Source: Brenneria goodwinii
GTDB lineage: Bacteria > Pseudomonadota > Gammaproteobacteria > Enterobacterales > Enterobacteriaceae
NCBI RefSeq assembly: GCF_002291445.1
Contig: NZ_CP014137.1
Span: 4,092,001 to 4,156,000 of the forward strand
Direction of reading: 5' to 3'
DNA length: 64,000 nucleotides
Positions 45,180 to 54,311 of this stretch are shown here, piece after piece. Within the stretch, counting starts at the first letter, position 1. Each line of letters starts with the position of its first letter. The notes under the pieces are model-generated. The model searched no databases. It was not told the DNA's origin and saw nothing but the letters and a program-made list of their open reading frames with translations. A program made the position numbers and the translations under genes.

Positions 45180-45713
45180 AATAAGACTCCTTCCGTAAAG
45201 GCTAACATTGGTTAAGCAGATTTTCTGCTGCCAATCTGATATTTAATAGCGATTTATATGATAGCACTTTGCTGCCTCACGGTATGTTTAGCAGATCACA
45301 ACGCCATGCTTTAGCAAATACCGTACAAGATTACCCAGTAATGGAAAGCTAACATCTTGATTCTTCCATTAAAGACCTATTTTAAATCCTGTCAATATTA
45401 TGCGCTAGTTTAGTAGAAAGCGCTTCTCTTTGCGCTGAAAGCACATAGTTTGTGCTTCCCTTCCCGGCATTACGGCAGAGAAAGTCGTCTAATGCGTCGA
45501 TTTTGCTGTAACTGTAGAAAAAAAAGACGTTCCTCTTCTACAATAAAAATGAGGGGCACGCTACATCACATCCCTCAGGGGAGAAGCAACGATGGGGCCG
45601 TGATGCGTTGGTCATCCGGTCGCGCGATAAAATCACGTGGAGAACGTGTGGCATAAATATTCGCAGGCAGGCAATTGATTCTGACGAATATGACACTTAT
45701 CCGGGAGGGAAGC
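45180..45713. other. uspA-uspB divergent intergenic region
   Basis: 534 bases. It is AT-rich near uspA and probably holds both promoters. Small frames (for example 45450-45656) have no ribosome site and no recognisable product. Near 45525-45552 there is a run of A residues and a short imperfect hairpin. No further element can be supported. Confidence 0.4.
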
Positions 45714-46049
45714 ATGATCAGTACATTTGCGCTTTTCTGGGCTTTATGTGTTGTCTGCATCATCAATATGGCGCGATATTATTCCTCATTACGCGTATTA
45801 CTTCTGGTATTACGTGACTGTGATCCATTGCTTTATCAGTACGTGGATGGGGGTGGATTCTTCACATCGCATGGTCAACCAAGCAAACAAATCCGACTGG
45901 TACGCTATATCTATGCTCAGCGTTATCTTGAGCACCACGATCCTGAATTTGTGCGCCGCTGTGAAAGGGTGCGGGGTCAGTTTCTGCTTACAACCGCTTT
46001 GTGCGGATTGGTGGTTATCAGCCTGATAGCGATGCTAATTTGGTATTGA
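45714..46049 (+). CDS. uspB: Universal stress protein B
   Basis: 111 residues, the E. coli UspB length, from the ATG at 45714 with GGGAGGG three bases upstream. Two membrane helices: residues 4-22 (TFALFWALCVVCIINMARY) and 88-108 (LLTTALCGLVVISLIAMLI), with a charged, tyrosine-rich domain between. It is an integral inner-membrane protein linked to ethanol resistance in stationary phase in E. coli. It is followed by a bidirectional terminator shared with pitA. Confidence 0.94.
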   Translation: MISTFALFWALCVVCIINMARYYSSLRVLLLVLRDCDPLLYQYVDGGGFFTSHGQPSKQIRLVRYIYAQRYLEHHDPEFVRRCERVRGQFLLTTALCGLVVISLIAMLIWY

Positions 46050-46072
46050 AGAGATGGGCTGTTATCGACAGT

Positions 46073-46109
46073 AAAAGGCGATCCGTTAAGAATCGCCTTT
46101 TTTATTTTT
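46073..46109. terminator. Bidirectional rho-independent terminator between uspB and pitA
   Basis: AAAAGGCGAT-CCGTTAAGA-ATCGCCTTTT followed by TTATTTTT. The A-run on the left end also gives a T-run on the opposite strand. It separates the convergent uspB and pitA genes. Confidence 0.85.
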
Positions 46110-46179
46110 CGCGGGTTCTCGTCTACGGCCGCAGAGCAAGACGGCCGAAAGCCGCCTAATCAACGGCCTTTTTTCGTGA

Positions 46180-47691
46180 CTAAATGAGTTTCAATGCCAG
46201 CCAGTACAGGGTACCCGACAATATCAATGAGACCGGCAGCGTCAGTACCCAGGCCAACAGGATATTTTTCACCGTCTTACCCTGAACGCCGCCGCCATCG
46301 ACGATCATCGTTCCCGCCACCGCGGATGACAACACGTGGGTAGTGGAAACCGGCATCCCGGTATAGCTGGCGACCCCAATCGACAACGCGGCGGTGACCT
46401 GCGCCGATACGCCCTGTGCGTAGGTCATTCCTCTCTTGCCAATTTTCTCACCAATAGTGGTGGCGACCCGGCGCCAGCCCACCATCGTACCCAGTGAAAG
46501 CGCCAGCGCGACAGCAACGATGATCCAAATCGGCGCATATTCGACAGTCTGCAACAAGTCCTTACGCAGATTGCTCAGGTAGCGCTTATCATCAGACTGC
46601 GTTTCCGGCAGCTTAATAATCCTATCCATGGTATCAGCTATACACATCAGCAACCGCCGCGTCTTGCCACGATCGTAGGCGTTTAACTGCTCATAGCTTT
46701 TCAGGTTATTCAGCATATTCTGCGTCTGTTCGATAGCCATCATGACACGGGAGCTATCGCAGTAAAACTCAGTCGCGCCATTCTCATCGGCCGGAATGCT
46801 TTTTTCCTGGGTTGGAATAAGCGGCGGCGACAGATCGATAACATGCCCCAGCGCGGCGCCATGCTGAAGATAATATTCCTGCAGGTTAATCACCGAATCG
46901 CGGGTACGGCTGATGTCATAGCCGGACGCATTGATATTGACAATAAATCCGGCCGGCGCCACGCCGATCAACACCAGCATAATCAAACCAATACCTTTCT
47001 GACCGTCATTGGCTCCGTGCGAAAAACTGACGCCGATGGCCGATAAGATCAGTGCGGTGCGCGTCCAGAACGGCGGTTTGCGTTTGCCATCCTGCTTTTC
47101 ACGATCGTTTGGCGTGAGATGCACGCGTTTACGTTTTTTACTGTTATTCCAGAAATTACGTAATAAAAAAACCATCGCGCCGGCAATAATCATCCCGACG
47201 ATCGGCGACAAGATTAACGACAGGAAGATACTGATCATCTTGGGAATATTGAGCGCATCCATCACGGATGTATCCGTCAGCAGGGCATTGGTTAAACCGA
47301 TACCGATGATAGCGCCAATCAACGTGTGCGAGCTTGAAGCGGGAAGCCCGAAATACCAGGTTCCAAGGTTCCAGATAATGGCGGCAAGCAGCATGGAAAA
47401 GACCATTGCCAGACCATGCGCTGAACTGACATTCAGCAACAAATCCGTAGGAAGCAGATGAACAATGGCGTAAGCAACGCTTAGTCCACCCAACAGTACT
47501 CCCAAAAAGTTAAATATTCCCGCCATAACAACAGCGAACTGCGCTTTCATCGCACGGGTGTAAATAACGGTAGCAACGGCATTGGCTGTATCGTGAAAAC
47601 CATTAATAGCTTCATAAAACAATACAAATAACAAAGCCAGAATCAACATCAGGCTAGTGTAATAATCCAGTCCGGCAAATAAATGTAGCAT
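46180..47691 (-). CDS. pitA: Low-affinity inorganic phosphate transporter PitA
   Basis: 503 residues from the ATG at 47691, which gives the known E. coli start MLHLFAGLD; an in-frame ATG at 47715 adds eight residues and cannot be excluded, as neither has a clear ribosome site. The PiT signatures GFHDTANAVATVIYT and SHGANDGQKGIG are both present, with about ten membrane helices. It imports metal-phosphate with protons. Compared with E. coli, the hydrophilic loop at about residues 260-350 differs in sequence but not in length class. Confidence 0.94.
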   Translation of the reverse strand: MLHLFAGLDYYTSLMLILALLFVLFYEAINGFHDTANAVATVIYTRAMKAQFAVVMAGIFNFLGVLLGGLSVAYAIVHLLPTDLLLNVSSAHGLAMVFSMLLAAIIWNLGTWYFGLPASSSHTLIGAIIGIGLTNALLTDTSVMDALNIPKMISIFLSLILSPIVGMIIAGAMVFLLRNFWNNSKKRKRVHLTPNDREKQDGKRKPPFWTRTALILSAIGVSFSHGANDGQKGIGLIMLVLIGVAPAGFIVNINASGYDISRTRDSVINLQEYYLQHGAALGHVIDLSPPLIPTQEKSIPADENGATEFYCDSSRVMMAIEQTQNMLNNLKSYEQLNAYDRGKTRRLLMCIADTMDRIIKLPETQSDDKRYLSNLRKDLLQTVEYAPIWIIVAVALALSLGTMVGWRRVATTIGEKIGKRGMTYAQGVSAQVTAALSIGVASYTGMPVSTTHVLSSAVAGTMIVDGGGVQGKTVKNILLAWVLTLPVSLILSGTLYWLALKLI

Positions 47692-47971
47692 AAACGTTAG
47701 GCCATTGGTGGTCATGAACGCGGCGCATTATCTGCGACAAGCGGTGGTGGGGAAAAGAGAAATATGACATTTTTTTGACTTAGCATATTATGCCATAAGG
47801 CAAAAAAGATGATTAATTAATAAAAATCAAACAATTATAAATTTTTACCAAACCATGTAAATTGTTACGCTAGTATCTGACTGAAGCGAACACTACAATT
47901 TGCCGCCCAGATGACCGTCGGCCCCGCGCATCAGGGTAGAAAATACGCGAAATCATATCGGAGAATTTATT
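47692..47971. other. pitA-yhiN divergent intergenic region
   Basis: 280 bases, strongly AT-rich between 47765 and 47880. Divergent promoters for pitA and yhiN are expected here. No hairpin or repeat stands out. Confidence 0.35.
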
Positions 47972-49180
47972 GTGGAACAGTTTGACGTCGTCATCATCGG
48001 CGCCGGCGCGGCGGGATTGTTCTGTGCCGCACAGGCCGGACAACGGGGGCTACGCGTTCTGCTGCTCGACAATGGCAAAAAGCCCGGACGGAAAATCCTG
48101 ATGTCCGGAGGGGGGCGCTGCAATTTTACCAATCTGTATGCCGAACCTGCCGCCTATCTGTCCCTGAATCCCCATTTCTGCAAGTCCGCTCTGGCGCGAT
48201 ATAGCCAATGGGATTTCATCAGTCTGGTCAATAGCCACCATATCGCCTATCACGAGAAGACCCTCGGCCAGCTATTTTGTGATGATTCAGCCCAACAGAT
48301 CGTCGATATGTTGGTTAAAGAATGCGAACAGGCTAACGTCACGATCCGTTTACGCAGCGAAGTGGCGGCGGTGGAAAAGGCGGACGACGCATTTACTCTG
48401 CAATTAGCCAACGGGACGGCGTTGCGCAGTTCGGCGCTGGTGATTGCCAGCGGCGGCCTGTCCATGCCGGGTCTGGGGGCAACGCCGTTCGGCTATCAAA
48501 TCGCCCGGCAATTTGGATTGAATGTGTTGCCCACGCGCGCCGCGCTGGTGCCTTTTACGCTGCATAAGCCACTGCTGGAGCATTTACAGACGCTCTCCGG
48601 CGTTTCCGTACCGGTGGCGATCGCCGCAGAGAATGGCGTAACGTTCCGTGAAAATATCCTGTTTACCCATCGTGGGCTTTCCGGCCCCGCGGTGCTTCAA
48701 CTCTCCAGCTATTGGCAGGCCGGCGAATTCGTGACCGTCAATTTTCTGCCGGATCAGGATGTTGCGGCGCTGATTAATGATGAACGGCTGGCGCACCCCA
48801 ATCAAAGTCTGAAAAACACGCTGGCGCAGTGGCTCCCCAAACGATTGGTCGAGTGTCTGCAAACGCTGGGGCAATTGCCAGACGTCACGTTGAAACAATT
48901 GAATAGCGCCCAACAGCGGCAAATCGAGAAAACTATCGGGCAGTGGCAGGTACAACCTAACGGCACCGAAGGTTACCGAACGGCAGAAGTCACCATGGGC
49001 GGCGTCGATACCCGCGAGTTATCATCAAAAACCATGGAGGCCAGCAAAGTACCGGGACTGTACTTCATCGGCGAAGTGGTTGACGTAACCGGCTGGCTGG
49101 GCGGCTATAATTTCCAGTGGGCCTGGAGCTCGGCCTGGGCCTGCGCGCAAGCGCTTCTTCCCGCAAGCTCGAAACGATAG
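47972..49180 (+). CDS. yhiN: YhiN-family flavoprotein (HI0933-like FAD oxidoreductase)
   Basis: 402 residues. The FAD-binding motif VVIIGAGAAGLFCAAQAGQRG opens the protein, and KPGRKILMSGGGRCNFTN and VDVTGWLGGYNFQWAWSSA are the two HI0933 family signatures. The function is unknown (annotated as NAD(P)/FAD-dependent oxidoreductase). It is adjacent and divergent to pitA, as in E. coli. The start used is a GTG preceded by GGAG; the gene reads cleanly and ends just before a 180-base gap. Confidence 0.9.
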   Translation: MEQFDVVIIGAGAAGLFCAAQAGQRGLRVLLLDNGKKPGRKILMSGGGRCNFTNLYAEPAAYLSLNPHFCKSALARYSQWDFISLVNSHHIAYHEKTLGQLFCDDSAQQIVDMLVKECEQANVTIRLRSEVAAVEKADDAFTLQLANGTALRSSALVIASGGLSMPGLGATPFGYQIARQFGLNVLPTRAALVPFTLHKPLLEHLQTLSGVSVPVAIAAENGVTFRENILFTHRGLSGPAVLQLSSYWQAGEFVTVNFLPDQDVAALINDERLAHPNQSLKNTLAQWLPKRLVECLQTLGQLPDVTLKQLNSAQQRQIEKTIGQWQVQPNGTEGYRTAEVTMGGVDTRELSSKTMEASKVPGLYFIGEVVDVTGWLGGYNFQWAWSSAWACAQALLPASSKR

Positions 49181-49368
49181 CCGTCGTTGTTGGTCATGTC
49201 CTATCGTCATGACATCGCAAAAAGGGCGTTCATAGAAACGACCTGCTTCGCACCGGGTCACAAATCATCAGTAAAAACAATGCATTTTACTGGCTTTACA
49301 GGCTTGCCACCGCTGATGACTCACGTATCCTCATCCAAGGCATTGGATCCGCGAAAAAGGAGATGCGG

Positions 49369-50961
49369 ATGATTTCCGGACATGGCAAGAAGCGTAAAAG
49401 CCATTGGCTTCTATTATTGATCGCGGGTGTGTTGCCGCTGCTGCTTGGGCTGCTGTTTACCTTTTTTGAATCTCGCATAATGGTGAGACGAGACCTTGAA
49501 TCTACCGCACAAATCGTCATGTTTCATGCGGAACACATCGCCGAACAAGCATGGTCGATGGTTGCCGAACTCAATCAGTTGACGGGGCGGCCATGTAGCG
49601 CCATCAGCGCCGACCTACAGCACCTTGGTTCGATATTCTCCTACTTTCGCGTGATAGGCGTAACCCGAGGCGGCAAAGTTTACTGTTCGTCGATGCCTCA
49701 CAACATCCCAACGCCGATGGATATTGCGGTTCAGCACTCTCTATCTGCTTCAACCTCTGAACGATGGAGTCAATCCATCAATAGAGTATTCAACGTAAGA
49801 GAGCGGCCAGCGATCGTTTTCGCTCAGTTGCCCCCACGGGGTTATGGATCCTATGTCGTGGTCGATTCCCGGCATCTTACCGATCTGATGCGCGCGGTCG
49901 GTCAGGTGCGCAAATATTTGCTGACGTTAACGGTAAACAAGGGGGATCCCATCCAGATTGGTCGGCCAATCCCGCCCCATTCAGGCTTTTTTCCCAACAT
50001 GGAATTGGTCCTCAAATCAAATCAGTTTCCGATTACCATACGCATAGCCGCCCCGGTGGATGAATCGATAAGAACCTGGAAACAAACGAGTTTTATTTTC
50101 CTTCCTCTTACGGCCGTTCTGTCGCTGATTTTCACCGTTATTATATGGCGCAGGCAAAAACGGAAGCACTTTTTCCAGGATAAAATTCGCAAAGGGATGG
50201 CTAAAGGTGAATTTTCCGTCTACTACCAGCCGATTTATAACGCCAAGTTGCAAAACTGCACGGGCGTTGAAGCCCTACTGCGCTGGCGGCGCAGCAATGG
50301 ACAATGGATCAAGCCTGAAGTGTTTATCGCGACCGCCGAAAAAGAAGGCATGATTATTCCCATCACTCGCCACCTGTTTGATCTTGTCGCATCAGATATC
50401 GCGAGCTGGGGGGTAAAGCCGGGGTTCCACCTTGGCCTCAATGTGGCGGCGGAACATTTACACCACCCGGATTTCGTTGCGGATGTCCGCGACTTCGCAG
50501 CAAGAGTCGCGTCATATCAGTTGAACATTACGCTGGAACTCACGGAACGGACCCTGATCAGCACCGGCGTCGACGTAATACAGCGATTACATCAACTGCG
50601 CAAGGATGGATTCCGCATCTCAATTGATGATTTCGGCACCGGTCACTGTTCGCTGTCGTACCTGCAAAATTTTCCGCTGGATTTTCTGAAAATCGACCGG
50701 GGGTTTGTCAGCGCCATCTCGTCGCCGGATGAGGAAGCGCCTATCCTTGACGCCATCATTAACCTCAGCCATCGCATGAAACTGGGAATGGTGGCGGAAG
50801 GCGTCGAAACCGCCGAACAGCTGGCCTACCTAAAACAACGCGGCGTTATTTTCATTCAAGGATTTCTGTACGCCAAACCCATGAGCAGCGAATCCCTTAT
50901 CGTCTGGCTTCATTACAACGGCGACAGATCGCTGGAGAGGATGATAAGTAAAGAACATTAG
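49369..50961 (+). CDS. CSS-motif/EAL cyclic-di-GMP phosphodiesterase (PdeB/PdeC/PdeD class)
   Basis: 530 residues from the ATG at 49369, six bases after AAGGAG; the ATG at 49363 is too close to that site. Two membrane helices (about 14-34 and 241-262) flank a periplasmic CSS domain with PCSAISADLQHLG and KVYCSSMPHN; its two cysteines can form the redox-regulating disulphide. The C-terminal EAL domain is complete: EALLRW, LGLNVAAEHL, ELTERTLIS, DDFGTGHCSLSYL, LKIDRGFV, EGVETAEQ and QGFLYAKPM. It should degrade c-di-GMP and favour motility over biofilm. It stands alone, with no partner diguanylate cyclase in view. Confidence 0.92.
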   Translation: MISGHGKKRKSHWLLLLIAGVLPLLLGLLFTFFESRIMVRRDLESTAQIVMFHAEHIAEQAWSMVAELNQLTGRPCSAISADLQHLGSIFSYFRVIGVTRGGKVYCSSMPHNIPTPMDIAVQHSLSASTSERWSQSINRVFNVRERPAIVFAQLPPRGYGSYVVVDSRHLTDLMRAVGQVRKYLLTLTVNKGDPIQIGRPIPPHSGFFPNMELVLKSNQFPITIRIAAPVDESIRTWKQTSFIFLPLTAVLSLIFTVIIWRRQKRKHFFQDKIRKGMAKGEFSVYYQPIYNAKLQNCTGVEALLRWRRSNGQWIKPEVFIATAEKEGMIIPITRHLFDLVASDIASWGVKPGFHLGLNVAAEHLHHPDFVADVRDFAARVASYQLNITLELTERTLISTGVDVIQRLHQLRKDGFRISIDDFGTGHCSLSYLQNFPLDFLKIDRGFVSAISSPDEEAPILDAIINLSHRMKLGMVAEGVETAEQLAYLKQRGVIFIQGFLYAKPMSSESLIVWLHYNGDRSLERMISKEH

Positions 50962-51015
50962 AACATAACCGGCGGGGATCAACGCCTGCCGGTTATGGTT
51001 GGCGACGGTAGGAAA

Positions 51016-51543
51016 TCAGAAGCGGTAGCCAACGCCAACGTTGAAACTGTCGGCTCGTACATCAAAGATCTTCGTGCCTTCATAACCAACGTCAATCACC
51101 CAGTTTTCGACAGGCGCGACCTGCACGCCAAAACCATAGGCAAAGCTGGTTTTCTTTTCGCTGCCGGATTGACGCATTACGTCGCCTTCTTCCCAGCTCG
51201 ACTTACCATAGCCAATACCAGCCAGACCATAGACGCTGACAATGTCGTTAAAGCGGTAAGACGGCCCTGCCATCAATGAGTAATATTTAAACTTATAGGT
51301 GTCATTGCTGGAATTTGGATAATAATCGGTCTGTTTTGCCCCTAAATAGGTGAAAGAACCGATAATACCGACGGCGGAATCGCCCTGATAATGGTACTTG
51401 GCCGTAATACCTTTCAGGTCTTTAAAATCGTCAACCTTCGCTTGCGCATAACCTAATGATACCGTCTGAGTTGCATTCGCAACCGACATTCCCATACCAA
51501 AGGCAGTCAAAGCAGAAATCAACAGCGTCGTTTTTTTCATCAT
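51016..51543 (-). CDS. OmpX/Ail/Lom-family outer-membrane protein
   Basis: 175 residues from the ATG at 51543 (the next codon is also ATG). The signal peptide is TTLLISALTAFGMGMSVANA. The mature part is rich in alternating aromatic and polar strands (YKFKYYSLMAGPSYRF, SVYGLAGIGYGKSS, GVGYRF at the C-terminus), the eight-stranded barrel pattern with terminal Phe. Such proteins act in adhesion, invasion or serum resistance in some pathogens and as general outer-membrane proteins (OmpX) in others. Which it is here is not clear. Its transcript would read away from the tRNA-Pro gene on the same strand. Confidence 0.85.
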   Translation of the reverse strand: MMKKTTLLISALTAFGMGMSVANATQTVSLGYAQAKVDDFKDLKGITAKYHYQGDSAVGIIGSFTYLGAKQTDYYPNSSNDTYKFKYYSLMAGPSYRFNDIVSVYGLAGIGYGKSSWEEGDVMRQSGSEKKTSFAYGFGVQVAPVENWVIDVGYEGTKIFDVRADSFNVGVGYRF

Positions 51544-51901
51544 TGAGACATCTTCCATGTTTGCATAATCGTGACAATGCAATGTGTAAACTACGTGATA
51601 GTTAAACACCGCACCTATTTTGTTCGCGCACAAAATTACATTTAACAAAGATTTTGTAAACAGACTTACATTTCAGTATTAACCGAAATGCAACAGAATT
51701 TTTTAACCCATTGATTAATAAAGAAGAGAAAAATGACAATCAGCGCAATCAACTGTTTTTTGAGAAATATCTTATGACTGAAAAGTTCACCATCACGAAA
51801 TGACGGAGCCGATCACGATTAACGATGATGACATCGGCACATCAGCTATCAGATGTAATAAAAAAGGAACGGAAAACAGAGAGAAAAGCAAAGAAAGGAA
51901 T

Positions 51902-51978
<77 letters not shown>

Positions 51979-52216
51979 AATGCGGGCGCATATTACTGCT
52001 ACCCTATTGAAGCGTCAATCCCTTTTTAGAAAAAGCATTATAGCTGTTGGTAAAGTATCCAGTTACCGCTCCCGCCCCTATCCCCATCGTCAAATCCACG
52101 CTGAAACGGCCGGATGAAATCTGGAAAACGTGTCAAATACGGAACAAACGAACAAGACTTGAACGATACCACCAGTGACGTTAAGGTACTCGCCTGTTAC
52201 AACGCCTGGTTTCCCC

Positions 52217-52807
52217 ATGATCACGATTGCACTCATTGACGATCACCTTATCGTTCGTTCCGGTTTTGCCCAATTGCTGGCGCTTGAGCCGGATATGCAG
52301 GTGGTCGGCGAATTTGGTTCCGGCCGCGAAGCGCTGGTCGGGCTACCGGGACGCACCGTGCAAGTCTGCATATGCGATATCTCAATGCCGGATATTTCCG
52401 GGCTCGAACTCTTAAGCCAGTTGCCGAGTGGAATGGCGGTGGTGATGCTGTCGGTTCACGACAGCCCGGCGCTGATTGAACAAGCGCTAAATGCCGGCGC
52501 GCGCGGGTTTCTTTCCAAACGTTGCAGTCCCGATGAACTCATTGCCGCGGTCCGTACCGTGGCAACCGGCGGTTGTTACCTCACGCCGGATGTCGCGCTG
52601 AAGCTGGCTTCCTCCAAACAGGATCCGCTGACCCGCCGCGAGCATCAGGTGGCGGAAAAACTCGCGCAGGGGATGGCGGTAAAAGAGATTGCCGCGGAAC
52701 TGGGGCTGTCGCCCAAAACGGTACACGTTCACCGCGCCAACCTGATGGAAAAGCTCGGTATCAGTAACGATGTGGAACTGGCCCGTCGCATGTTTGATGG
52801 TTGGTAA
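52217..52807 (+). CDS. uhpA: UhpA, response regulator of hexose-phosphate uptake
   Basis: 196 residues, the E. coli length, from the ATG at 52217. The receiver domain has the acidic pair DDH near the start, the phosphorylation Asp in CICDISMPDISG, and the Lys in FLSKRCSP. The C-terminal LuxR-type helix-turn-helix is LTRREHQVAEKLAQGMAVKEIAAELGLSPKTVHVHRANLMEKLGI. When phosphorylated by UhpB it activates uhpT. Its stop overlaps the uhpB start (TAATG). Confidence 0.96.
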   Translation: MITIALIDDHLIVRSGFAQLLALEPDMQVVGEFGSGREALVGLPGRTVQVCICDISMPDISGLELLSQLPSGMAVVMLSVHDSPALIEQALNAGARGFLSKRCSPDELIAAVRTVATGGCYLTPDVALKLASSKQDPLTRREHQVAEKLAQGMAVKEIAAELGLSPKTVHVHRANLMEKLGISNDVELARRMFDGW

Positions 52808-54303
52808 TGCGTCCGTTATTTACCCGGCTGATTTCCATTGTCGCCAGCTTTTTTATCTTCTCCGCCGCGTGGTTCTGCCTGTGGGGCATCAGCCTGCATC
52901 TGGTGGAACGCCCTGATCTGGCCGTGTTGCTCTTCCCATTCGGCTTACGCCTGGGATTGATGTTGCAATGTCCGCGCAGCTACTGGCCGGTATTGCTCGG
53001 CAGCGAATGGCTGCTGCTGGTTTGGCTGTCGCGGGAAGTGGCCCTGCTTCATTTACCCTTATTGATGATCGGAAGCCTGCTGTCGCTGTTGCCCGTCACA
53101 TTGATCAACCGGCGCCGGAATGACTGGCATAGCCTGTTGCTGCAGGGCGGCGCGCTGATCGCGGCCGCGCTATTACAATCCCTGCCATGGATTGGCGCGG
53201 ATGAGGATCCGTTTACCGTATTGTTGCTGACGCTGACCGGCGGACTGACGCTGGCGCCCACCTGTCTGGTTATCTGGCACTACCTTACCAGCGCCACCTG
53301 GCTGCCGCTTGGCCCGGCGCTGGTTGCACAACCGATCAACTGGCGCGCCCGGCATCTGGTCTGGTATCTCCTGCTGTTTGTGGTCAGCCTGTGGCTACAG
53401 TTAGGGCTGCCGAATGAACTGGCGCGCTTTACTCCGTTTTGCCTGGCGCTGCCGATTATCGCCCTCGCCTGGCATTACGGTTGGCAAGGCGCGTTAATCG
53501 CGACGTTGATGAATGCCATCGCCCTGATCGCCAGTCAGACATGGCACGATCATCCCGTGGATTTGCTGCTCTCGCTGCTGGCGCAGAGCCTGACGGGATT
53601 ACTCCTGGGGGCCGGGATTCAGCGCTTAAGAGAGCTTAATCTGTCCTTGCAAAACCAGCTCGCCCGCAACCACCGCTTGGCGGAACGGCTACTGGAAACC
53701 GAGGAGAGCGTGCGGCGGGAGGTCGCGCGCGAGTTGCACGACGATATCGGCCAGACGATTACCGCGATTCGTACCCAGGCCGGTATCCTGCAACGCCTGG
53801 CGCCGGAAAACGATGGCGTGAAACAGAGCGGCGCGTTGATAGAAACGCTGTCGCTTGGCATCTATGACTCGGTTCGTCGTCTGCTGGGCCGACTGCGTCC
53901 GCGCCAGTTAGACGACCTTTCCCTTGAGCAGGCGATGCGCTCGCTGATGCGCGAAATGGAGTTGGAAGCGCGCGGCATCGTAAGCCGCCTTACCTGGCAA
54001 ATCGATGAAACGCAGCTCAGTGAAAGCCAGCGCGTCACGCTGTTTCGCGTCTGTCAGGAAGGACTGAACAACATCGTTAAACACGCCAATGCCGACACGG
54101 TCATGGTGCAATGCTGGAATAAAGACCACCAGCTGCTGCTGATGATTGAAGACGACGGCTGCGGTCTGCCGCCAAATTCGGACCAAACGGGTCTCGGTCT
54201 GACCAGCATGCGGGAACGCGTCTCGGCCCTTGGCGGTTCGCTGACGATTTCCTGCACGCGCGGCACGCGCGTCACCGTCAGTCTGCCGCTGCGTAATCAA
54301 TAA
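52807..54303 (+). CDS. uhpB: UhpB, membrane sensor histidine kinase
   Basis: 498 residues from the ATG at 52807, overlapping the uhpA stop. Eight or so membrane helices make up the N-terminal MASE1 domain. The HisKA_3 phospho-acceptor His is in ARELHDDIGQTITAIR. The HATPase part has CQEGLNNIVKHANAD (N-box) and GLGLTSMRERVSALGG. It receives the glucose-6-phosphate signal from UhpC and phosphorylates UhpA. It is followed nine bases later by uhpC. Confidence 0.95.
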   Translation: MRPLFTRLISIVASFFIFSAAWFCLWGISLHLVERPDLAVLLFPFGLRLGLMLQCPRSYWPVLLGSEWLLLVWLSREVALLHLPLLMIGSLLSLLPVTLINRRRNDWHSLLLQGGALIAAALLQSLPWIGADEDPFTVLLLTLTGGLTLAPTCLVIWHYLTSATWLPLGPALVAQPINWRARHLVWYLLLFVVSLWLQLGLPNELARFTPFCLALPIIALAWHYGWQGALIATLMNAIALIASQTWHDHPVDLLLSLLAQSLTGLLLGAGIQRLRELNLSLQNQLARNHRLAERLLETEESVRREVARELHDDIGQTITAIRTQAGILQRLAPENDGVKQSGALIETLSLGIYDSVRRLLGRLRPRQLDDLSLEQAMRSLMREMELEARGIVSRLTWQIDETQLSESQRVTLFRVCQEGLNNIVKHANADTVMVQCWNKDHQLLLMIEDDGCGLPPNSDQTGLGLTSMRERVSALGGSLTISCTRGTRVTVSLPLRNQ

Positions 54304-54311
54304 GGATCGTC

